A stretch of 17,875 nucleotides of DNA from Candidatus Brocadiaceae bacterium (lineage in GTDB: Bacteria > Planctomycetota > Brocadiia > SM23-32): positions 1-17,875 of the forward strand of contig PUNP01000548.1 of NCBI GenBank assembly GCA_003551785.1, given 5' to 3'. A program made the position numbers and the translations under genes. Below, in pieces: positions 1-7,456 of this stretch. The notes beneath the pieces are model-generated. The model saw only the letters and a list, made by a program, of their open reading frames with translations. It had not been told where the DNA came from and ran no database searches. The first letter of the stretch is position 1, and every line of letters begins with the position of its first letter.

Positions 1-563
1 ACAATATTAATAACTTTTCCGTCAGCGGCTGATTTTACTTGTGCGCCCGGTTCAGTTTTAATCAAAATTCCCGGCATAGGGAAACTATTGAAAAATTCAT
101 TGTAATCACTTGCAATATAACCTTTAAGCGGCCATGCCCAACTGGCCATAGCACTGTCATTGTAACCGACAGGACGTCCGGTTGGCCTCGAATCATATCT
201 AACCTGGTCATTATGCTTATTTTGCTCATGAGCTTCCGGATTTACAGGAACTAATAATACTTGCCCTATGGTAATATTGTTGTCTTCGAGCCGGTTAACG
301 CTCTTGATATCCTGCCAGTCGGTACCGAACTTTCGACCGATAGCAAAGAGTGTATCTCCCGCCCGAACCTGATAGACCATGTAGTTCAACTGTATTTTGT
401 CGATACCGGCTTTTATCTCTTTGATTTCTCCGTTAACTTCACTATCTTCGGGGGGGGAGGACCTGTGGCCGGCCCGGTTAATAGAATGACATCCGTTCAG
501 TAATATCAAAAACAGCGAGATAATGATATAAGCTGAAAAGAGCTTAGAGATAAAAAATACCAT
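1..563 (-). CDS. LysM / degenerate LytM (M23-like) lipoprotein, 3' end cut by window edge
   Basis: I translated this by hand on the minus strand; the frame is open from the ATG at 563 to the window edge (187 codons seen). Residues 1-25 are a lipoprotein signal ending in the lipobox LLNGC, so Cys25 should be lipidated. A LysM fold follows at about 64-106 (YQVRAGDTLFAIGRKFGT ... NNITIGQVLLVP). From about residue 142 the sequence resembles the start of an M23/LytM domain (WAWPLKGYIASDY ... PGAQVKSAADGKVINI), but the usual HxGxD zinc-ligand motif reads MPGIL, so the first His and Asp are missing. This is the NlpD/EnvC pattern: cell-wall-binding proteins that activate amidases rather than cut peptidoglycan. 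The start lies 11 bases after the trpA stop, with a GAGGAAA ribosome site overlapping that stop, so it is very probably co-transcribed with trpBA. The family call is good; the activator role is inference because the C-terminus is not seen. Confidence 0.82.
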   Translation of the reverse strand, partial: MVFFISKLFSAYIIISLFLILLNGCHSINRAGHRSSPPEDSEVNGEIKEIKAGIDKIQLNYMVYQVRAGDTLFAIGRKFGTDWQDIKSVNRLEDNNITIGQVLLVPVNPEAHEQNKHNDQVRYDSRPTGRPVGYNDSAMASWAWPLKGYIASDYNEFFNSFPMPGILIKTEPGAQVKSAADGKVINI

Positions 564-574
564 AAAAAATTTCC

Positions 575-1384
575 TCAAACAGGTTTTTTGTTTATACATC
601 CAGCCATTTCGCCGAAGAAATTTAATGCTTCTTCGGCGGCATCTTTACCTTTTTCAAAGCTTTCATGCATTCTCCTGACTATAGCGCTCCCGACAATAAC
701 ACCGTCGGCAATCGCAGCAACTGAGGCGGCCTGTTGAGGATTCGAGATTCCAAACCCCACGGCAACGGGCAGGTCGGTAGCGTTTTTGAGTTCTCCGATT
801 TTGACTTTCAAATCCTGTGGCATACTCTTTCGCTCACCTGTAATGCCTCGAACGGCGATATAGTAAATGAAACCTTCCGCAAACGAGAGTAATTGACGTT
901 TCCTTTCCATAGTAGTGCCCGGAGTAATGAAACTGATCAGGTGGAAGTTGGATTCTTTGCATAGTGGTATGAAGTTCTGCATTTCTTCAGCAGGCAGGTC
1001 CGGAATAGTTGCACCGTCAAGGCCGGCTTTCAATGCACGCTCAATGAAACGCTCGAATCCCATTTTATAGACAAGGCTGTAAGAAATCATCGCAACGATA
1101 GGGATTTGGGTCTTTGCACGTGCGTGCTCTATAATAGCGAATACATCTTCATTTTTCTGCCTTCTCTCCAAAACCCGCGTGTAAGAAGCCTGGATAGTCG
1201 GACCGTCGGCTACGGGATCGGAAAACGGAAAACCAAGTTCAATAATGTCAGCGCCGGCATTTTCAGCATTTTCCAGAATTTTAATGGTACTGTCGCTGTC
1301 TGGGTCACCGGCGGTGATGAAAGGGATGAAGGCCTTTCTGTCATTTTCTCGCAGCAACTCAAATTTTTCATCAATTTTATTCAC
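575..1384 (-). CDS. trpA: Tryptophan synthase alpha chain
   Basis: A 269-residue TIM-barrel subunit that cleaves indole-3-glycerol phosphate to indole and glyceraldehyde-3-phosphate, passing indole to TrpB through the alpha2beta2 tunnel. The two catalytic acids sit at the textbook positions: Glu49 in [11 protein letters not shown] and Asp60 in [15 protein letters not shown] and the phosphate-binding VGFGIS and VGSAIV segments are also present. Length is normal for the family (about 268). The start is GTG (1382-1384), preceded six bases away by a strong AAGGAGG inside the end of trpB; the two genes overlap by 8 bases, typical of translational coupling that keeps the subunits in balance. A cell-wall lipoprotein gene follows 11 bases downstream. 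No other trp gene is in the window. Confidence 0.97.
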   Translation of the reverse strand: MNKIDEKFELLRENDRKAFIPFITAGDPDSDSTIKILENAENAGADIIELGFPFSDPVADGPTIQASYTRVLERRQKNEDVFAIIEHARAKTQIPIVAMISYSLVYKMGFERFIERALKAGLDGATIPDLPAEEMQNFIPLCKESNFHLISFITPGTTMERKRQLLSFAEGFIYYIAVRGITGERKSMPQDLKVKIGELKNATDLPVAVGFGISNPQQAASVAAIADGVIVGSAIVRRMHESFEKGKDAAEEALNFFGEMAGCINKKPV

Positions 1385-2582
1385 TGCCTTCCTCCTTCAA
1401 ATCATGCAAAAGCTCATCGACTTCCGCAACATCTTTATCGCCGCGGCCGGACATACACATAATGAGCAACGAGTCTTTATCGAGTTTATCGCCTTCTCTC
1501 AGTATATACGCAACGGCATGTGCACTTTCAAGTGCGGGGATGATTCCTTCGGATTTACAGCAGATTTGAAAGGCATCCAGTGCTTCTTTATCGCTGACAG
1601 AAGCATAATCCGCTCTTTTCATCACTTTAAGTTTGCTATGTTCCGGGCCGACCCCCGGATAGTCAAGTCCTGCAGCTGCGGAATGGACAGGGCTGGTTTG
1701 CCCGTCTTCATCCTGCAGCACGTAGCTTTTAGCGCCATGCAGCACGCCGGGGCTGCCGTAACAGAGCGTTGCAGCATGCTGGCCGGGATTCGGGCCGGAG
1801 CCTCCGGCCTCGACGCCCACCATTTTCACACCGTCATCCTGGATAAAGGGCTCAAACAGTCCCATAGCATTACTCCCACCGCCGACACAAGCGACAAGCA
1901 TGTCGGGTAATCTTCCTTCATTTTTGAGAATTTGTTCGCGCGCTTCGCGGCCTATAACACTTTGGAAAAAAGTGACCATTTGTGGGAAAGGATGCGGTCC
2001 CACTACGCTTCCTATTATATAATGGGTGTTTTCATACGAGGCCATCCAATCGCGCATCGCTTCATTGGTTGCATCTTTAAGCGTCTTCGATCCCGTCGAT
2101 ACCGGTACGACATTGGCGCCCAGCAGTTGAATCCTCAGACAGTTCAGTTTCTGCCTCCGGATATCCTCGGTGCCCATATACACATCACATTCCATTCCGA
2201 ACATAGCTGCGGCGGTAGCCGTGGCGACACCGTGCTGTCCTGCACCGGTTTCGGCAATAATGCGTTTTTTCCCCATCTTAACAGCGAGCAGCACCTGCCC
2301 CAGCGTGTTGTTTATTTTATGTGCGCCGGTATGATTTAAATCTTCCCGCTTAAGATAGATTTTGGGCCCGCCGACAAGTGCCGACAGCCTTTCTGCATAA
2401 TATAAAGGGTTAGGACGTCCCACATATTCACGCAGGTAGTAGTCCAGTTCCTCTTGAAATTTTGGTTCATCGAAGCTTTCACTGAAAGCAGTTTCGAGCT
2501 GGCTGAGCGCGGGCATGAGGGTTTCCGGTACGAACTGTCCGCCGAACTCACCATAATACCCATTTTTATTGGCTGATTTCAT
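1377..2582 (-). CDS. trpB: Tryptophan synthase beta chain
   Basis: A 401-residue PLP enzyme that condenses indole with L-serine to give L-tryptophan, in complex with TrpA. The PLP lysine is Lys89 in [13 protein letters not shown], the indole-activating glutamate is Glu111 in AETGAGQHG, and the phosphate-binding loop GGGSNA is intact. The N-terminal [15 protein letters not shown] is the classical TrpB1 hallmark. Length matches the usual 395-400. The start ATG at 2582 follows the oppF stop by 47 bases and has no clear Shine-Dalgarno; the only purine stretch (AAGG) is about 18 bases away, so initiation may be weak or coupled. I see no convincing promoter in the 47-base gap. It is therefore probably read from the opp promoter, although a promoter inside oppF cannot be excluded. 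Confidence 0.97.
   Translation of the reverse strand: MKSANKNGYYGEFGGQFVPETLMPALSQLETAFSESFDEPKFQEELDYYLREYVGRPNPLYYAERLSALVGGPKIYLKREDLNHTGAHKINNTLGQVLLAVKMGKKRIIAETGAGQHGVATATAAAMFGMECDVYMGTEDIRRQKLNCLRIQLLGANVVPVSTGSKTLKDATNEAMRDWMASYENTHYIIGSVVGPHPFPQMVTFFQSVIGREAREQILKNEGRLPDMLVACVGGGSNAMGLFEPFIQDDGVKMVGVEAGGSGPNPGQHAATLCYGSPGVLHGAKSYVLQDEDGQTSPVHSAAAGLDYPGVGPEHSKLKVMKRADYASVSDKEALDAFQICCKSEGIIPALESAHAVAYILREGDKLDKDSLLIMCMSGRGDKDVAEVDELLHDLKEEGSE
1391..1397 (-). promoter_or_regulatory. Ribosome binding site fixing the GTG start of trpA
   Basis: On the minus strand this reads AAGGAGG, six bases before GTG at 1384, inside the last codons of trpB. It is far stronger than anything before other candidate starts and decides the GTG start. 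Confidence 0.8.
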
Positions 2583-2629
2583 TTTTAAGTGTTGTATTAA
2601 ACCTTAAATTTAGCGGATACTTCTTCCGA

Positions 2630-3604
2630 TTAATCATCGTCGTACAACCAGCATTCTACTCCATGTCCTCGCCCTAATTCAAAGTTCAGCGGTATTTGGA
2701 CGTCGCATTTTCCTTCTATTTTATGTTTGCATCTCGGGTGGTATCTGCATCCTGCGGGCGGGTCGGCAAGGCTTGGCGGTTCGCCGGGCGGGACGCTGCG
2801 CATCGCTTTAGCGTTAGCGGCGTCGGGATCAGGTATCGATGCTATCAGCGCCTGAGTATAGGGATGAGCCGGTTCGGAGAGTAAAACTTCCACCCCTGCC
2901 TGTTCGATTATACGGCCGGCGTACATGACCAAAATTCTATCCGAAAAATATCGTACGGTAGAGAGATCGTGCGTGACGTAAATAAGCGCCAGGTCATGTG
3001 CCTTCTGCATGTAATTCAGCAGTTTAAGTATGCTGATCCGCACCGAAGCATCGAGCATCGATATCGGCTCATCGGCAACAAGCAGATCGGGATTAAGCGC
3101 GCAAGCCCTTGCGATGACGATCCTTTGCTGCTGTCCGCCGCTGAGCATATGCGGGAACTTGGGCAATATTTCCTCCGGTGGAGTCAGGTTTAATTCTTCA
3201 AGAGCCGCCACAGCAGCATCCAATCTTTTTTGACGGCCTTTTACGCCGTGTATTATCATCGGTTCTTCGATGATACGCCGGATGTTCATAAACGGCGGGA
3301 GTGCGCCGTAGGGGTCCTGTTGAATATACCCCATTTTAGCAAGATAACTTTTCTTTTTTCTACCCGAAAAATCGGCGATATTTTCCCCTTTGAAAAAGAT
3401 GGAACCGGCGACGGGATCGTATAACCGGAGCAGAGTTCGAGCGAGGGTGCTTTTCCCGCATCCACTTTCTCCGACGATAGCGACCGATTCACCTTTTTCG
3501 ACCTGAAAAGAAACCCCGTCAACGGCTTTGATCCTTCCTACGTGGAAAAAACCCCACTTGCGAAGTTCGAACCAGGTTCTCAAATTTTCTACGGATAATA
3601 ACAT
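2630..3604 (-). CDS. oppF: Oligopeptide-type ABC transporter ATP-binding protein, OppF/DppF class
   Basis: One of two cytoplasmic ATPases that power the peptide permease. In a 324-residue protein starting at ATG 3604, Walker A GESGCGKST is at 45-53, the Q-loop at about 95-97, signature LSGGQQQR at 154-161, Walker B LLVADEP with Asp178/Glu179, and the H-loop in YVTHDLS. The C-terminal oligopeptide-transporter tail with GCRYHPRC and further Cys is present, as usual for OppD/OppF. The frame is open up to a GTG at 3643, but the family normally begins near LLSVENLRTWF, so I prefer 3604; neither start has a good ribosome site. It lies 117 bases after oppD and 47 before trpB. Peptide is the most likely substrate class, but other substrates (nickel, sugars) are known for the family. 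Confidence 0.9.
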   Translation of the reverse strand: MLLSVENLRTWFELRKWGFFHVGRIKAVDGVSFQVEKGESVAIVGESGCGKSTLARTLLRLYDPVAGSIFFKGENIADFSGRKKKSYLAKMGYIQQDPYGALPPFMNIRRIIEEPMIIHGVKGRQKRLDAAVAALEELNLTPPEEILPKFPHMLSGGQQQRIVIARACALNPDLLVADEPISMLDASVRISILKLLNYMQKAHDLALIYVTHDLSTVRYFSDRILVMYAGRIIEQAGVEVLLSEPAHPYTQALIASIPDPDAANAKAMRSVPPGEPPSLADPPAGCRYHPRCKHKIEGKCDVQIPLNFELGRGHGVECWLYDDD

Positions 3605-3721
3605 AAATAATAACCAGAACAAGTCGGAACATTTTTTGCACACATCGGCAATTTTCTGTCGATGTACTGGAACTTTGCGCCTACGAAGTTATTTCATAAA
3701 AACAGGGCACCATGCCAATTT

Positions 3722-4714
3722 TTAGTCCTTGTAGAGCCAGCATTTCACGCACCGTCCCTTCTCCGGCTCGAAAGTCGGCGGCTCTTCATCGCATTGAGCA
3801 TGTTTTGCCGGGCATCTCGGTGCATAACGGCAGCCTGTCGGCAAATCCAGCAGATCGGGTGGAGTGCCGGGGATTGACATCGGCTGTTTTTCCTCGTGCA
3901 GCCTCGGCACGCTGTTCATAAGCATCTCTGAATAAGGATGCAAAGGTTTGTCGAAAAAAACATCGGCTGCGGCGGTCTCCACCAGTCTGGCCGCATACAT
4001 CACCCCTATATCATCGGCTAACTCACTTGATGTCGAAATATCATGCGTAATCAGAATATAGGTTATCCCCAGTTCCCATTTGATTTTTTTCAGTGCATTC
4101 ATAATATTCGCCTGGGTTATTAAATCCAGGGCCGATGTCGGCTCATCCATTAAGATCAATTCCGGCTTTGCCACCAGCGCCATGGCGATGGCCGCTCGCT
4201 GCTTCATCCCTCCGCTGAACTCAAATGGGTAACGTGCCAAAAAACCCTTGGGGATGCCCACTATATTGAAAACTTCCAGCACCCGTTCTACAGCCTCCTT
4301 ACGCGATTGCACTTTATTATGCACGTAAAGCGGTTCAACAATCTGATCGGCGATTTTCAGCACCGGGTTGAATGAGTTCATCGCGGCCTGCGGGACAAGC
4401 GACATTTTCGTCCACCTGACTTGCTTCCTGAACTGCTCATCGGTCAAATCAGTAACGCATTCCCCGTCGAGGCGGACTTCACCGTCGTAGCGGGCAACAT
4501 TGTTGGGCAGCAGACGGAGCACGGCCCTTGCCAGCGAACTTTTACCGCAGCCTGATTCCCCCAGGATGACTAAAGTGCGATTTTTACGCAATTCAATGTC
4601 GAAATCTTCTACGGCCTTAATAACGCCGCGCCGCGTGGAGAAATGCAGGTTCAGCCCTTTCGTTTCCAGAACGGGCAAAGTATTCTCGGCGCTGTTTACT
4701 TTAATATCATTCAT
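3722..4714 (-). CDS. oppD: Oligopeptide-type ABC transporter ATP-binding protein, OppD/DppD class
   Basis: Partner ATPase of oppF. With the start at ATG 4714 it is 330 residues: Walker A GESGCGKSS at 52-60, Q-loop VPQAAMNSFNP near 107-117, signature FSGGMKQR at 166-173, Walker B LILMDEPTSALD with Asp190/Glu191, and H-loop ITHDIS. The Cys-rich C-terminal tail (TGCRYAPRCPAKHAQC ... CVKC) is typical of this subfamily. The open frame continues 20 codons further upstream, but that stretch overlaps the oppC end and encodes nothing family-like. The chosen ATG follows the oppC stop by one base (TAA-A-ATG), a standard coupled junction. A 117-base gap before oppF is the widest space among the four transporter genes. 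Confidence 0.91.
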   Translation of the reverse strand: MNDIKVNSAENTLPVLETKGLNLHFSTRRGVIKAVEDFDIELRKNRTLVILGESGCGKSSLARAVLRLLPNNVARYDGEVRLDGECVTDLTDEQFRKQVRWTKMSLVPQAAMNSFNPVLKIADQIVEPLYVHNKVQSRKEAVERVLEVFNIVGIPKGFLARYPFEFSGGMKQRAAIAMALVAKPELILMDEPTSALDLITQANIMNALKKIKWELGITYILITHDISTSSELADDIGVMYAARLVETAAADVFFDKPLHPYSEMLMNSVPRLHEEKQPMSIPGTPPDLLDLPTGCRYAPRCPAKHAQCDEEPPTFEPEKGRCVKCWLYKD

Positions 4715-4715
4715 T

Positions 4716-6062
4716 TTAATGTTTACGCAAACGCGGATTGAAAATTCTATCCAAGGCAAAGCCGACCATTGCAAAGCCGAAACCGGTCAGCATCAGCAGA
4801 AAAGCGGGGATCAGAACCCAATAATAGTGGCCGTGCAGCAAGGCGTCCTGCTGATGCGCATCGTTAAGAACTTTTCCCCATGTGGGCAGCAGCGGATCGC
4901 CGAGGCCCAGAATGGCGAGAGTGGCTTCCAGAAAGACGAAAGAAGGGATGAGCACGACGAATTGCGGCACGACCATCGGCAGCACTTTTGGGATCATATA
5001 ACGAGTCAATATCCTGATATGCCCCGCTCCATAAGCTCTTGCGGCCTCGATATACGGCGACTGCTTAACTTGCAGAAAGATAGCCCGATATGTCTTTATT
5101 CCGGCGCTGAAGATGCCTAAAATAATAATTACCGACAGCATAACCCAGATGCTCCTTGAATACAGAGTGCCGATCATGATCATGATCGGCAGCGCCGGTA
5201 AAATCATATTCACTTCCGTTATCCGCTGAATAGTGTCATCGATAATGCCGCCGAACCACACGCCTGCAGCGGCTATCAGCATTGTCGTCAACGTGGATCC
5301 CACTGCCGCTAAAAACGCAAAAGCGAGCGCTACAGGTGTTCCCCACATCAGAGCTACCGCTATGCTGCGGCGCCTGTGGTCGGTACCGGCGGCGCCATAG
5401 AGTTGCCCATAAACCACCAATTCGCCTTCAAAATCGGCTCCTTCTTCAAAAAGCAGCACTTCTGCATGCAGGGAATATTCTCCCTTAACGACTTCAGGCG
5501 GTATGGTTTGCGGCTGCGCAAACAGTCCTATATGCGCCCGGTAGCCCCACAGATCATCACGTAATTCACGCATCTGTGAGATACGTATACGCTCATTGCG
5601 TCGCAGCGACCTGTCCATAATTTCAATCTCACGCCCGTCGGGTGTATGCCAGTTCAGGGTTGCCCAAGGGCGGGTTTCTTCGTAATCAGAAAGAACAAAA
5701 AACGATATTTCCTTGGGGAACGCATCATAATTGAAGTCGAAATTCATCTCGAGAGAAAGTTGAGTCATGCCATTGCCGAGGTCTTCCTCGATTTTTCGCA
5801 CACCTTCGTCTCCTGAATCAATGGCGAAAGTTTTAGGTAAATTGATCCACGGAAGCCAATTATACCAGACCGGCCGTGCATTGCGTGGGGCTTTATCCCA
5901 TATCCCCACATCTCCGCGCCACAGCCGTACAGCTTCTTGATACGGGATAGCCACGACACTGCCGACGGCAAGTAAAACGAGTGCCGCGATAAGACATACC
6001 CCGAAAATTGCTGATGGATATCGTTTCAATTCGGACAAATTTACCTTAAGCATCGGCAGCAT
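4716..6062 (-). CDS. oppC: Oligopeptide-type ABC permease, OppC/DppC class, with enlarged extracytoplasmic domain
   Basis: Inner-membrane permease subunit of 448 residues. One membrane helix lies at about 17-39. A soluble stretch of roughly 180 residues (about 49-229) leads into the conserved GTDHRRR segment, then a block of five more hydrophobic helices. The EAA loop EAARAYGAGHIRILTRYMIPK, which docks on the ATPases, is clear. Typical OppC/DppC proteins are about 300 residues, so about 150 are extra, all between helix 1 and helix 2. The extra part is predicted extracytoplasmic and beta-rich by eye, with no motif I recognise. The start at 6062 is fixed by AGGAGGAGG eight bases upstream and overlaps the oppB end by 17 bases. 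Confidence 0.9.
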   Translation of the reverse strand: MLPMLKVNLSELKRYPSAIFGVCLIAALVLLAVGSVVAIPYQEAVRLWRGDVGIWDKAPRNARPVWYNWLPWINLPKTFAIDSGDEGVRKIEEDLGNGMTQLSLEMNFDFNYDAFPKEISFFVLSDYEETRPWATLNWHTPDGREIEIMDRSLRRNERIRISQMRELRDDLWGYRAHIGLFAQPQTIPPEVVKGEYSLHAEVLLFEEGADFEGELVVYGQLYGAAGTDHRRRSIAVALMWGTPVALAFAFLAAVGSTLTTMLIAAAGVWFGGIIDDTIQRITEVNMILPALPIMIMIGTLYSRSIWVMLSVIIILGIFSAGIKTYRAIFLQVKQSPYIEAARAYGAGHIRILTRYMIPKVLPMVVPQFVVLIPSFVFLEATLAILGLGDPLLPTWGKVLNDAHQQDALLHGHYYWVLIPAFLLMLTGFGFAMVGFALDRIFNPRLRKH

Positions 6063-7155
6063 TTTTGTTACCTCCTCCTGCAACGCGCACCCGCGGGTCA
6101 AGTAGGGAATAAGCGATATCGAGCAAAAAAACGGTAATAGCGAGCAGGTAGGCATAAATCACCACTGAGCCGATGATAACCGGTGTGTCATATTGGTTTA
6201 TAGCCCGGAAAAGCAAGCTGCCCAGCCCGGGCCAGTTAAATATAGTCTCCAGCACGATAGCGCCCATCCACATTGAGATCAACATCAAAGCGAAGTTGGT
6301 GACGATAGTCGGAAGCGTAGGTCTGAGTATATAGCGCAATTCAATCGAAAAAGACGGCAGCCCTTTGGCCTTGGCCATCTCCACATAATCTTCGCGTGAA
6401 TAAAGCAGAAAAAATGTTCGCCAGGAATAGATAGCCAGGAAAACAGCACTTAATATGATAGCACTGAGCGGGAGGATCAGGTGCCTCAAAAGACTCAAAA
6501 AATAACCGATGCCTTCAGGCGGCGGTGAGGCCGTCATTCCGCCGAAAGGCAGCAGGCCGAGAAAAGCGGCAAAAATCAGCATCAAAAAAATACCGTAGAA
6601 CCATGATGGAGCCGCAGATGTCGGAGCCAGTGCAACTATCAGACGGTCTAATTTACTGCCGTAGCGGCGCGAGAGGAACAGGGCGGCGGTAATGGCAATA
6701 GTGAAGAGAATAAGGTCAGCCACGCCAAAAAGAATGATGGTTGCGGGGATGCGTTCAAGTATTATAGCCCTGACCCTTGCCGATCCCGTATCGCTGCGCA
6801 GTGTTTCGGCGCGCCCCAGGTTTAATGTCAGCGCATTGCCCAGAAAAACAAAGCTGCGGATAACAAACGGCCTGTCCAGCCCGAGCCGATCCCGCTCTAT
6901 TTCCACTAACCGGTCGGTTATTTCTCGCCGCTCATCGGAAGTGAGTTCCTGGTATTCCGGGCTCATCCCAACCATCATCGAGACACTTTCGCGAATCTGC
7001 CCCTCCCTGATCTCATCCACCGCACCGCCCATATTCGCTATCAGAATAGTGAGATAAACTCCAATAACGACAGTGATAAACAATACGCCGGCCCTTTTAA
7101 GGATGTAAAGGAAAGCTCTGCGCATGTTCTGTATGGAGATGGGAATCTGCGGCAT
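6046..7155 (-). CDS. oppB: Oligopeptide-type ABC permease, OppB/DppB class
   Basis: First gene of the transporter train, 369 residues. Helix 1 is at about 17-40, followed by a charged extracytoplasmic loop of about 90 residues (longer than in the roughly 306-residue E. coli OppB), then five further helices. The EAA loop (EMAKAKGLPSFSIELRYILRPTLP) and the family signature FNWPGLGSLLF are present. It pairs with OppC to form the channel. The ATG at 7155 has a modest GAGA ribosome site; an in-frame ATG at 7125 is an alternative. The gene overlaps oppC by 17 bases. No extracellular solute-binding protein lies upstream or downstream in this window. Confidence 0.92.
   Translation of the reverse strand: MPQIPISIQNMRRAFLYILKRAGVLFITVVIGVYLTILIANMGGAVDEIREGQIRESVSMMVGMSPEYQELTSDERREITDRLVEIERDRLGLDRPFVIRSFVFLGNALTLNLGRAETLRSDTGSARVRAIILERIPATIILFGVADLILFTIAITAALFLSRRYGSKLDRLIVALAPTSAAPSWFYGIFLMLIFAAFLGLLPFGGMTASPPPEGIGYFLSLLRHLILPLSAIILSAVFLAIYSWRTFFLLYSREDYVEMAKAKGLPSFSIELRYILRPTLPTIVTNFALMLISMWMGAIVLETIFNWPGLGSLLFRAINQYDTPVIIGSVVIYAYLLAITVFLLDIAYSLLDPRVRVAGGGNKNAADA
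6071..6079 (-). promoter_or_regulatory. Ribosome binding site fixing the oppC start
   Basis: The minus strand reads AGGAGGAGG followed by TAACAAAA and ATG at 6062. This very strong site lies inside the last codons of oppB and argues against the 31 additional upstream codons of the open frame. Confidence 0.85.
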
Positions 7156-7200
7156 GATGATTCTCGAAAACGGAATTAGCTAATAGCATGTATTTACCGA

Positions 7201-7223
7201 CATTTCATACGTTCTCAGTGGTG
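7201..7223 (+). repeat. Partial third copy of the intergenic repeat
   Basis: These 23 bases match the first 23 of copy B at 19 positions and share the exact TCAGTGGTG core with copies A and B; the similarity stops after 7223. It lies in the oppB leader, reading opposite to oppB. Confidence 0.55.
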
Positions 7224-7282
7224 AAGCCCCGAGGTTCACTAAGAAATACCCCCTGTTTTAAGCAAGGGTATCAAGAGTATAA

Positions 7283-7311
7283 ATGATAACAGTTTTCAGA
7301 CATATTTTCAA
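7283..7311 (-). promoter_or_regulatory. Sigma70-type promoter for the opp-trpBA train
   Basis: On the minus strand, TTGAAA (7306-7311) and TATCAT (7283-7288) are separated by exactly 17 bases, each 5 of 6 to consensus. Predicted start is near 7276, giving a leader of about 120 bases to oppB. It is the best match in the 300-base gap and points at oppB. Confidence 0.65.
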
Positions 7312-7456
7312 GCTGTTGCCGGGCTTCTTATCACTGTCGCTTTATGTTCGTGCAGTTGCAGCTTTTCCAGTGGTCGTTATATGCTTACCAGCCATTTTAT
7401 GATCAATCGGGAATCCCGTCAAAAGTTTTTGCCAAGCTTTTTTTTTAAAAAGCGTG

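Larger units (their letters stand above)
7156..7456. other. Intergenic region between the sigma54 activator and oppB: promoter and leader
   Basis: No gene is visible. Besides the promoter at 7283-7311, the region contains a weak leader hairpin (arms 7246-7251 and 7266-7271, 14-base loop), a GTGAA/TTCAC dyad near 7221-7239, and a third copy of the repeated intergenic element at 7201-7223. The end of the activator gene is followed by an A/T-rich palindrome (7430-7453) without a U-tract after a GC stem, so no convincing terminator is seen. Read-through from the activator into opp is possible. Confidence 0.6.

Noticed and set aside
39..503. Two plus-strand frames of 71 and 80 codons at the left edge.
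   Set aside because: They are antisense shadows of the lipoprotein gene, which has a lipobox and a LysM domain.
3605..3643. GTG start for oppF 13 codons upstream.
   Set aside because: No ribosome site and no family similarity in the extra residues; kept as a less likely alternative.
4715..4774. 20 extra N-terminal codons of oppD.
   Set aside because: They lie inside the end of oppC and do not look like an ABC ATPase N-terminus; ATG 4714 is coupled to the oppC stop.
7427..7442. Sigma54-like TGGCAAAAACTTTTGA on the minus strand before oppB.
   Set aside because: The -12 element lacks GC at the required spacing, and a well-spaced sigma70 promoter exists nearby.
7430..7453. A/T palindrome GCTTTTT...AAAAAGC after the activator gene as a terminator.
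   Set aside because: No GC-rich stem and no U-tract after the stem in the minus-strand RNA.
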